Source: a virus. Taken from it: DNA of 64,000 nt. The notes under the pieces are model-generated. The model worked only from the letters and a program-made list of their open reading frames with translations. It was not told the origin of the DNA and did not search any database. Below, in pieces: positions 58,810-64,000 of the stretch. The DNA is taken from positions 16,069-80,068 of the IMG/VR virus record IMGVR_UViG_3300008116_000058; one strand, written 5' to 3'. How positions within the stretch are numbered: the first letter of the stretch is position 1; each line of letters opens with the position of its first letter. A program made the translations under genes and the position numbers.

Positions 58810-58922
58810 AATAGTAATAGTAGTAGTGTAACCGACGTTGATGGAAAGAACAAACCGACGTTGAAACTGTCTCAAATCGAAATCTGGTTGTCTACATTTA
58901 TTTCAAATTATTTTTACCGGGG

Positions 58923-59139
58923 GACGCGTAAAACTTATGTTCTTGCCAAAAGCGTTCGACTGTGGTAACGGCTGACGTAAAACTTTGGGTGTTGACAAAG
59001 ATGGACAACGATGGTAAACGAGTCTGGATTGTGGTAACGGCTGACGCGTAAAACTTTTGGGGTTGACAAAGTTGACCGACGATAGTAAATGAGTCTGGAT
59101 CGTGGTAACGACTGACGCGTAAAACTTTGGTGATTGACA
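58923..59139 (-). repeat. array of four 26-bp repeats
   Basis: Copies at 58923, 58974 (lacks CG, 24 bp), 59043 and 59114. The spacers share a TGGTAA(A)CG segment and GAGTCTGGAT(C/T)GTGGTAACG. Confidence 0.8.
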
Positions 59140-59143
59140 AATC

Positions 59144-59168
59144 GTGGGTTTTTATCAAGGAACCCACA
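59144..59168 (-). terminator. terminator-like hairpin
   Basis: GTGGGTT and AACCCAC stem; the same element is at 59608-59632. Confidence 0.65.
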
Positions 59169-59217
59169 AACCTTTGTCGATTTACTACTACTCTACTACC
59201 CCTCTATTACTAGAGGA

Positions 59218-59270
59218 GAAATTGATAAACAGGGGTATTTGTGATATTGATACCCCTCTAGTGATAGTGG
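59218..59270 (-). terminator. terminator after the 64-residue gene
   Basis: Minus-strand GGGGTAT and ATACCCC stem with an 11-base loop, then TGTTTATC, a short distance after the stop at 59274. Confidence 0.7.
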
Positions 59271-59273
59271 GAG

Positions 59274-59468
59274 TTATTTAGATACTTTACGTTTGGCACT
59301 ACGAAGTGCCATACCTCTCATGGGTGTGACAGTATCTTCTGTTCTAAATCCTCGACGTAGTTCCCAATCACGGAACTTCTTATTGAAGTCTTCGATATTG
59401 ATACGAGTATCAGTATGTCCAACGGTATCAGTAACGTAGTTTTCTCTTTTGAAACTTGGTTTGTGCAT
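59274..59468 (-). CDS. 64-residue basic protein
   Basis: The frame MHKPSFKRENYVTDTVGHTD ends in a basic tail RGMALRSAKRKVSK. Helical and polar, with no known domain. It forms its own unit with flanking hairpins. Confidence 0.62.
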   Translation of the reverse strand: MHKPSFKRENYVTDTVGHTDTRINIEDFNKKFRDWELRRGFRTEDTVTPMRGMALRSAKRKVSK

Positions 59469-59607
59469 TGTAGTAGAATAGTAATTGGGTTTTTAGGATT
59501 ACCCACAACCTTTTATGGATACGGTGAATGCTGTGATGATTCACACCTGTAGATACCACAAAGTATTTACAAGTTGACGCAATATCCAAAGTGATAAAGT
59601 AACGTGG

Positions 59608-59632
59608 GTTTTTATCAAGGAACCCACAAAAC
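59608..59632 (-). terminator. terminator after the 203-residue gene
   Basis: GTGGGTT/AACCCAC hairpin 36 bases after the stop. Near-copy of the element at 59144. Confidence 0.7.
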
Positions 59633-59667
59633 CTTTACCTATGAACCAACAAACAACACTAACCTAC

Positions 59668-60279
59668 CTATTCCCGAAACAATTTATCGAGATTTAGAAC
59701 CTCGGTATTTATGTTCCGAAAAGTGATTTTGAGGATACTATCCATCGAAAACGTAATAACACTACGTTTGAAAGGTTTGATACTCGCGGGTTTATTGATA
59801 AAGGTCTTGAGAACTTCAACCTCTTTATCTGTTAGACGAATACCGTTATGGTAGTATGTATTGTTGTAAGACCGGAATGGGAAATACTGCAGATATTTCT
59901 TGGTATGGTCTTTCTTTGATTGACAAAGGGCAAGTGCATTACCATTAGTGTCATGCTCATGGACATACCATATTTTACCGGGAACATAAACGGGTTGTTC
60001 AATACCCGCCTCTTTCATTCGACGGATGATTCCGTCGAGGTAGTTGATATTTACAAGTCCATTCCGACGGGACCGTTTGGTCGCGCCGACAAATGGGTTG
60101 TTGGTTTTTCTGGCATCAACCTCGACTTCCGTTTCCATGGAGATAAACCGGCAAGCGGTTCCCAAGGTGCGGAGGTAGTCTGGCAGACTCTCGACTGGAA
60201 CTTTCTGGGTAGGTAGGTTTTTCATATCGACGGAGACACAGTAGCCCGAAACCGTGTTTCCGTCAAAACATTTCGCCAC
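59668..60279 (-). CDS. conserved phage protein, 203 residues
   Basis: The protein begins MAKCFDGNTVSGYCVSVDMK. Its TQKVPVESLPDYLRTLGTACRF and VDARKTNNPFVGATKRSRRNG segments recall conserved phage early proteins. The middle has GKIWYVHEHDTNGNALALC. No enzymatic motif is clear. It is the largest gene in the small-gene region and has its own repeats and terminator. Confidence 0.72.
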   Translation of the reverse strand: MAKCFDGNTVSGYCVSVDMKNLPTQKVPVESLPDYLRTLGTACRFISMETEVEVDARKTNNPFVGATKRSRRNGLVNINYLDGIIRRMKEAGIEQPVYVPGKIWYVHEHDTNGNALALCQSKKDHTKKYLQYFPFRSYNNTYYHNGIRLTDKEVEVLKTFINKPASIKPFKRSVITFSMDSILKITFRNINTEVLNLDKLFRE

Positions 60280-60317
60280 TTTTCTCCAACTATTTTCACC
60301 ATGACCACCACCGTCCC

Positions 60318-60397
60318 GACGCGTAAAACTAATGACCTTGACAAAGTTGAACGACGATGGTAGACGAGTCTGACGCGTAAAACTTTTTGGATTGACA
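60318..60397 (-). repeat. tandem pair of 26-bp repeats
   Basis: Copies at 60318 and 60372, 54 bp apart, upstream of the 203-residue gene. The right copy abuts the terminator of the 46-residue paralogue gene. Confidence 0.8.
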
Positions 60398-60422
60398 AAA
60401 GACCCGTGGACGTATCCACGGG
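60397..60422 (-). terminator. terminator after the 46-residue gene, copy B
   Basis: CCCGTGGA/TCCACGGG hairpin identical in stem to that at 58219-58244, with TTTT on the minus strand. Confidence 0.87.
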
Positions 60423-60429
60423 TTTGATG

Positions 60430-60570
60430 TCAACCTATGCTGTTCTCGTCTAACACCTCAACTCCGGTGTAGATGAGGAGTTGGTTGTTGTTGTCCATCC
60501 CAACCTCACAACCAAGTTGATGGAGTTGTCGGGTCAGCTCAAGGATCTTTCGTTTCGTTTCTTCGTCCAT
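60430..60570 (-). CDS. 46-residue micro-protein, paralogue B
   Basis: The frame MDEETKRKILELTRQLHQLG continues CEVGMDNNNQLLIYTGVEVL and ends DENSIG. About 60% identical by eye to the 44-residue protein at 58258-58392. Differences are mostly conservative, indicating selection on the protein. Confidence 0.75.
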   Translation of the reverse strand: MDEETKRKILELTRQLHQLGCEVGMDNNNQLLIYTGVEVLDENSIG

Positions 60571-60571
60571 G

Positions 60572-60684
60572 GTAGTATTTTTAGGTAGTTCGGTAACCGA
60601 CGATGAGACCCTAACACAACCACCAACGGAGTAAATATGTATTTTGAACTATCTTTGACCATGTTCCGCATGGAACAACAACCT
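60572..60684 (-). promoter_or_regulatory. conserved leader, copy 1, with stem-loop
   Basis: The leader of the 46-residue gene shares ACCGACGATGAGACCCTA, then CAACGG, GTAAA, ATGTATTT and CTATCTTTGACCATGTTCC in the same order with the leader at 61207-61316, though the genes differ. TGTTCCGCATGGAACA (60662-60677) is its stem-loop. Confidence 0.65.
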
Positions 60685-60761
60685 GACGCGTAAAACTTTT
60701 GATCTTGCCAAAAGCGTTCAACTGTGGTACCGACTGACGCGTAAAACTTTTGGGGTTGACA
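60685..60761 (-). repeat. tandem pair of 26-bp repeats
   Basis: Copies at 60685 and 60736, 51 bp apart, just upstream on the leftward strand of the stem-loop and leader. Confidence 0.8.
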
Positions 60762-60769
60762 AAGTTAGG

Positions 60770-60808
60770 TACTGTCTATCCGGTTATTGATAAACAGTAC
60801 CTATGTTA
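60770..60808 (-). terminator. terminator after the Thr-Ala repeat gene
   Basis: Minus-strand AGGTACTGT and ACAGTACCT stem followed by CTTTG; adjoins the repeat. Confidence 0.7.
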
Positions 60809-60816
60809 GTGATTTA

Positions 60817-61206
60817 TCACACTTTTCGTTCGTAAATGTATGTACATACAGTATCAGGTAGTGGATGTGACATACCATGTGTCACTGCTACTACATCTCG
60901 ACCTTCTCGTCGTGCGTCTCTTATGTAATTGAATATAGCAGTAGATTCGTGTTCCCATAGATATCTGTAGCCAGTGCAATTCTGACGACAATGAAACATA
61001 ACTCCGTTCCGTACATAGCCCCGTTTTATTGCACTACGGTATTGCAGTGTCACACTTTTGATCATGTCTTCTGTTACACAGTTGTAATAATACAGAGATT
61101 TGTTGTATTTGTAGGACGTAGGGTGATAGTGAAACGTGGGTTTGACAGTAGCAGTATCAGTCGCAGTGGCGGTAGCAGTGGCAGTAGCGGTAGCAGTGGA
61201 GTTCAT
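60817..61206 (-). CDS. small phage protein with N-terminal Thr-Ala repeat
   Basis: Residues 2-21 of the 129-residue protein are alternating Thr-Ala (codons ACN GCN), encoded by a 6-bp microsatellite at about 61146-61200. The rest has FHYHPTSYKYNKSLYYYNCV and MFHCRQNCTGYRYLWEHEST, with Cys and His residues that could bind metal, and a C-terminal VAVTHGMSHPLPDTVCTYIY. Repeat slippage could change the N-terminal length in steps of two residues without a frameshift. Confidence 0.68.
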   Translation of the reverse strand: MNSTATATATATATATDTATVKPTFHYHPTSYKYNKSLYYYNCVTEDMIKSVTLQYRSAIKRGYVRNGVMFHCRQNCTGYRYLWEHESTAIFNYIRDARREGRDVVAVTHGMSHPLPDTVCTYIYERKV

Positions 61207-61316
61207 ACGGTAGTAGGTAGGATGTGAACCGACGATGAGACCCTACCACGTCCATCAACGGTGTAAACATGTATTTGCAACTATCTTTGACCATGTTCCA
61301 CGTGGAACAACAACCC
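61207..61316 (-). promoter_or_regulatory. conserved leader, copy 2, with stem-loop
   Basis: Leader of the Thr-Ala repeat gene, similar to 60572-60684. It contains the perfect palindrome TGTTCCACGTGGAACA at 61294-61309. Confidence 0.65.
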
Positions 61317-61411
61317 GACGCGTAAAACTTTGGTGGTTGACCGTATTGACCAACCATGATATTGATTGGGGAGGGGGTTCGATCTGACGCGTAAAACTTT
61401 TGGGGTTGACA
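61317..61411 (-). repeat. tandem pair of 26-bp repeats
   Basis: Copies at 61317 and 61386, 69 bp apart. The right copy adjoins a GTGGGGG/CCCCCCAC terminator hairpin (61418-61438) of the next gene. Confidence 0.8.
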
Positions 61412-61415
61412 AAAG

Positions 61416-61441
61416 TGAGTGGGGGGTGTACCCCCACCCCT
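61416..61441 (-). terminator. terminator after the 141-residue gene
   Basis: Minus-strand GTGGGGG, TACA, CCCCCCAC, then TCACTTTTG. Confidence 0.78.
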
Positions 61442-61447
61442 CTCCTA

Positions 61448-61873
61448 CTAGGATATCTTACACACTTGTGGAGTCAGTTCTCTCCAATTAGACTCTCCAC
61501 TACGGTATTTCCATTGACCATTGTCAAATAGATATTGATAGTCACACCACCCTTTGTTTCGTGACATCTTGTATTCAATGTCACTACTGACAGTCTGTTT
61601 CTCGTTACCCATCTCATTACGTTCCCGAAAGTAAAACACACAAACATTGTCTTGTGATTTACCAAACGTGTGAGGTTTATCAGGAGAAGGATCAATTTGT
61701 TCTCCCAACGAACTAATGTTACCGTTATCCAGTAACTTGTTGATAATCTCCTTGTTGTTGTAGTGATTCAACAGAATCCTACCATTATGTTCAGGATAAC
61801 CGTCCCAATGACAATAGACATAGGTAACTGTATTATCTTCGTTGACAATACCAATGTGTGAACGAGTTGACAT
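61448..61873 (-). CDS. conserved phage protein (MSTRSHIGI family)
   Basis: The 141-residue protein starts MSTRSHIGIVNEDNTVTYVY and continues CHWDGYPEHNGRILLNHYNN, an N-terminus I recognise from a widespread phage/plasmid family of unknown function. The C-terminal half has CDYQYLFDNGQWKYRSGESN. It lies 22 bases after the 106-residue gene, so the two probably share a transcript. Confidence 0.8.
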   Translation of the reverse strand: MSTRSHIGIVNEDNTVTYVYCHWDGYPEHNGRILLNHYNNKEIINKLLDNGNISSLGEQIDPSPDKPHTFGKSQDNVCVFYFRERNEMGNEKQTVSSDIEYKMSRNKGWCDYQYLFDNGQWKYRSGESNWRELTPQVCKIS

Positions 61874-61895
61874 AGTAGTTTAGTAGTGTAATAGT

Positions 61896-62216
61896 TTATT
61901 GTGAAATGTAACCGACTCCGAGTTTCAAGAACGGACTGACAATATCAAAGAAAAGGTCCGTGTCAAACGTAATCCGACCGTCCAAGTCAAAACCGTACCC
62001 TTCCAAGACACGTCGATCAAAACCCACGGTGTCAAGAGTTTTCGAGTGGTAGATTCGGAGACCCCGATACCCCTCCCAATAGGGTGAGAGGAACAGAAAC
62101 GTACCATCCTCCAATTTGACATGGAGGACACCTTCATGGGATTCAATCTTGTGAGGGAAACGGTATTCATGTTGAGTCGATAGGATGTTCTGATAAAGAC
62201 GGTCCAAGTAGGACAT
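61896..62216 (-). CDS. 106-residue hypothetical protein
   Basis: The frame MSYLDRLYQNILSTQHEYRF contains GVLHVKLEDGTFLFLSPYWE and FDTDLFFDIVSPFLKL, an alpha/beta protein without a known domain. It is first in a two-gene unit behind three repeats and a stem-loop. Confidence 0.7.
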   Translation of the reverse strand: MSYLDRLYQNILSTQHEYRFPHKIESHEGVLHVKLEDGTFLFLSPYWEGYRGLRIYHSKTLDTVGFDRRVLEGYGFDLDGRITFDTDLFFDIVSPFLKLGVGYISQ

Positions 62217-62265
62217 GACCCGACACTACAGACCCCCATAGGGTTGTCAAAACTTTTTTCAAAAA

Positions 62266-62281
62266 AGTTCCACATGGAACA
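62266..62281. repeat. GTTCC-n4-GGAAC stem-loop element, copy 4
   Basis: AGTTCCACATGGAACA: 5-bp arms with ACAT centre. AACTTTTTTGAAAAAAGTT, a second palindrome, overlaps just to the left. Confidence 0.65.
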
Positions 62282-62289
62282 TCCTCACC

Positions 62290-62429
62290 GACGCGTAAAA
62301 CTTATGTTCTTGACACCAACCACGGTTTCTAATCTAGTCCGACGCGTAAAACTTTTGTCCTTGACACCATGAACCAACCGTGATACTCACCATCACAACT
62401 TCTGACGCGTAAAACTTTGAGGGTTGAAA
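62290..62429 (-). repeat. array of three 26-bp repeats
   Basis: Copies at 62290, 62341 and 62404. The right-most has TTGAAA in place of TTGACA. Confidence 0.8.
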
Positions 62430-62475
62430 AACTTGTGAGGGTTTATGGTTTACCCCCAACCTTTTGTATTGACTT

Positions 62476-62706
62476 TCAGATAATCCCGAGTGCGATCAAC
62501 GGACTCGGACATCCATGTTCACACGTTCCATCCGGTTCCACTTCACAACCTTCCGTGCAACAAGCCGGAACCACGCTGTCATCACAAGCCTCTGTGATGA
62601 ACTCGGTTACGTCGTCGTACCCATAACTCTTGGCCAGTTTGGACAGTTTGATACGATACGGGTTGGACTTCTCAACACGCTTTACAATGTCGTTCAAGTT
62701 GCTCAT
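62476..62706 (-). CDS. conserved small phage/plasmid protein with Cys cluster
   Basis: Start MSNLNDIVKRVEKSNPYRIK gives 76 residues. The C-terminal VVPACCTEGCEVEPDGTCEH followed by GCPSPLIALGII is a shortened form of a widespread small protein with an EGCxxxxEPD and a C-terminal hydrophobic end. The cysteines probably bind zinc. Function unknown. Confidence 0.75.
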   Translation of the reverse strand: MSNLNDIVKRVEKSNPYRIKLSKLAKSYGYDDVTEFITEACDDSVVPACCTEGCEVEPDGTCEHGCPSPLIALGII

Positions 62707-62740
62707 GTCGATGTTTAGGTTAGTTGGTTCAGTACAGTTG

Positions 62741-62986
62741 TCAATCCACAATCAAAAACTTTTTGCGTCCAATCCTCGCCACTTCATCCAACGCTTCAGC
62801 GTTCCATTCTCCGTTGAACTGTTTGGCCTGCCATCGAATCACCTTGGCCACGGCTGCAATCGTCGTGTGAACGGGTTTGAAGTGCGGCAGACCAAAGCCA
62901 TACAACATCGAATCGTCCGTTGCGGAAAGATCCAGCGTTGGATTCTGTGCGGCTTGAAATGCTTTTTGGAATTGTGCAAGTGTCAT
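62741..62986 (-). CDS. conserved small phage/plasmid protein
   Basis: The 81-residue frame MTLAQFQKAFQAAQNPTLDL contains VAKVIRWQAKQFNGEWNAEA and ends RIGRKKFLIVD. I have an impression of similar small proteins near the Cys-cluster protein in phages. It has a normal ATG and lies 34 bases upstream of that gene. Function unknown. Confidence 0.7.
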   Translation of the reverse strand: MTLAQFQKAFQAAQNPTLDLSATDDSMLYGFGLPHFKPVHTTIAAVAKVIRWQAKQFNGEWNAEALDEVARIGRKKFLIVD

Positions 62987-63038
62987 GTCGGTGAATAGGT
63001 TAGGTGGTTTTAGAACAAAGTCAATGGGTAGTTTGGCA

Positions 63039-63105
63039 AAAAGAGAGAGGGGGGTGGTGGTACTCCTCTAGTGGGGGTGGGCATCCACCCCTCTCTCTAT
63101 GGTGA
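63039..63105 (-). terminator. large terminator hairpin
   Basis: Minus-strand AGAGAGGGGTGG and CCACCCCCCTCTCT pair around a 26-base interior and are followed by TTTTTG. Confidence 0.82.
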
Positions 63106-63106
63106 G

Positions 63107-63334
63107 TCAAGTCACATAACACGGTAGTGGTTTTCCATCGATTTCAACAATGATGACACCAGAACCACCATCATGTTTGGCCTGTTCCTTGGATTCCTTG
63201 GCCTCCGCTTCGGTGGCATCACGAAGGAAACTGCCGTCAAAATAAGCGTGCAGTTTCAACGTGTCAATGTCGGTTGGGATTTCATCGTAGAGTTCCCGAT
63301 AATCCTGTCGGATAAGGTCGTAGAGTTCGTTCAT
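63107..63334 (-). CDS. conserved small phage/plasmid protein ending GGSGVI...CYV
   Basis: Start MNELYDLIRQDYRELYDEIP gives 75 residues. A start 39 bases upstream is possible but overlaps the neighbour. The C-terminal DATEAEAKESKEQAKHDGGS and GVIIVEIDGKPLPCYVT match a common small family of unknown role. Confidence 0.72.
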   Translation of the reverse strand: MNELYDLIRQDYRELYDEIPTDIDTLKLHAYFDGSFLRDATEAEAKESKEQAKHDGGSGVIIVEIDGKPLPCYVT

Positions 63335-63353
63335 AACGGTGATGAAACTAGGA

Positions 63354-63698
63354 TCAACCGGCCCAGATGTCAATCCACCTTTTTGCGTTTTTCAACTTTT
63401 TTTCGGTGGGAAAACCGATTGACATACTCTTCATTTCAGGAATGAAGTTGAAGATCGTTTCACTCCAAACTTCCCTTTCAAGGGCATAAACCAGTCCATG
63501 AGTCCTGTCAAAGTAAGTGCAGTTGCCATTGCAATCCCTGAAAACCACACCCTTGTAACTCTTGTTAGCGTTACGAAAGAATCCAACCGGAACGTAGGTT
63601 GCGTTACGCTGACACAAATCGTCTCCGGTGAAATCACGATACAGGTCCACACCTTCAACCGACTTGTCCTTGCGAATCTTCAATGAAGCCGTTTTCAT
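63354..63698 (-). CDS. 114-residue hypothetical protein
   Basis: Start MKTASLKIRKDKSVEGVDLY is chosen over a longer frame because that frame runs through the repeat and lacks gene-like composition. The protein has YVPVGFFRNANKSYKGVVFR and a basic C-terminus (KKLKNAKRWIDIWAG). It is the first gene behind the right-most repeat pair. Confidence 0.68.
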   Translation of the reverse strand: MKTASLKIRKDKSVEGVDLYRDFTGDDLCQRNATYVPVGFFRNANKSYKGVVFRDCNGNCTYFDRTHGLVYALEREVWSETIFNFIPEMKSMSIGFPTEKKLKNAKRWIDIWAG

Positions 63699-63761
63699 TG
63701 GACTCAATCTATCAGAACTGTCACCACCGTCAAAACTTTTTTCAAACTTTCTCACCAACCC

Positions 63762-63842
63762 GACGCGTAAAAATAATAACCTCGACAACCACCACGATTT
63801 AGTATCCATCACCACCGACGCGTAAAACTTATGGGTTTGACT
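63762..63842 (-). repeat. tandem pair of 26-bp repeats (right-most)
   Basis: Copies at 63762 (diverged, GACGCGTAAAAATAATAACC) and 63817, 55 bp apart. Confidence 0.75.
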
Positions 63843-63987
63843 TTTTCTAAAAAACCACGCTTAAAGCGCTTGCTTATGCTTATTGCTTGATATTATCTAA
63901 AAGATTAGAGAAGCTTGATTTTGTTTGTTGAACTTGACTGCGCATCATGCGCTTGTTGCGCTAATAGGTAGTTTTAGAAAAAGTCAA
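63837..63987. repeat. 16-bp perfect inverted repeats flanking 119 bp
   Basis: TTGACTTTTTCTAAAA at 63837-63852 and TTTTAGAAAAAGTCAA at 63972-63987. The interior is AT-rich with small palindromes (GCGCATCATGCGC, AAGCGCTT) and no reading frame. Confidence 0.7.
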
Positions 63988-64000
63988 GTAATTATTTTAT

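Noticed and set aside
58585-58968. Rightward 127-residue frame
   Set aside because: Opposes the zinc-ribbon gene, which has CxxC pairs and its own terminator. The frame also reads through a repeat copy.
61294-61309. Phage centromere (parS) system
   Set aside because: Only one of four related palindromes has the CACGTG centre needed by ParB, and no ParA or ParB gene is seen in the window. Kept as a side possibility in the findings only.
57764-63842. CRISPR array
   Set aside because: Repeats are regularly repeated but spacers vary from 25 to over 1000 bases, several spacers resemble each other, and genes and terminators lie between them. No cas gene is present.

Overview
The window is part of the genome of a large, AT-rich, tailed bacteriophage of the contractile-tail (T4-like) type infecting a Gram-negative bacterium. 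The evidence is a T4-style baseplate set (gp6-, gp25- and gp5-like proteins), a gp55-like late sigma factor, gp46/gp47 recombination functions, a CHC2/TOPRIM primase, a RuvC-like resolvase, PhoH and Hsp20, plus a phage-encoded tmRNA, a tRNA array reading codons for all twenty amino acids, and an encoded outer-membrane beta-barrel protein that implies an outer membrane in the host. Ribosome binding sites of AAGGA type occur in front of some genes, while many others start without one. I do not identify a host genus.

Layout. Positions 1-6.0 kb hold the start of a virion protein (cut by the window edge) and a recombination/replication block: a single-chain Mre11-Rad50 (gp47-gp46) fusion, primase and RuvC-like nuclease. 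From 6.0 to 26 kb runs an almost gapless leftward tail and baseplate operon, including display proteins with FG-GAP-like, dockerin-like, PKD and leucine-rich repeat modules. From 26 to 36 kb come the late sigma factor, membrane proteins, Hsp20, two sugar-transfer proteins, an HD hydrolase behind a hairpin-enclosed ribosome binding site, an Ig/IPT display protein, PhoH and small genes, ending with the tmRNA. From 36 to 50.3 kb lies a long leftward tRNA region mixed with sulfotransferase, FkbM methyltransferase, GDP-fucose synthase, an HNH endonuclease, the outer-membrane protein and many micro-genes. Its right half holds decaying tRNAs, tRNAs with odd T-loops, and two tRNAs with insertions in the anticodon loop.

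From 45.7 to 56 kb several unrelated proteins share a ten-residue N-terminus of the form MIKLKxLLxE. This matches the T4 capsid-targeting sequence (MKTYQEFIAE in the internal proteins, MELITELFDE in Alt), which the prohead protease cuts after (I/L)xE. The tagged proteins include an ADP-ribosyltransferase-like protein, a Mom-like protein and a membrane-segment protein. I infer a set of proteins packaged in the head and injected with the DNA.

From 57.7 kb to the right end is a separate, more GC-rich region of short monocistronic genes. Each unit consists of a terminator, then a 26-bp repeat (core GACGCGTAAAAC, usually in tandem about 51-71 bp apart, 20 copies found), then often a GTTCC-n4-GGAAC stem-loop and a leader. 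This looks like an early-gene region assembled from promoter/stem-loop cassettes, comparable in logic to the PeSL elements of T4-type phages but with different sequences.

Nearly all genes are leftward. The exceptions I support are small genes at 35.4, 50.5 and 52.7 kb and a 510-residue zinc metallopeptidase at 56-57.6 kb. A TATTTATA box lies just upstream of at least sixteen late-type genes and is a candidate late promoter.
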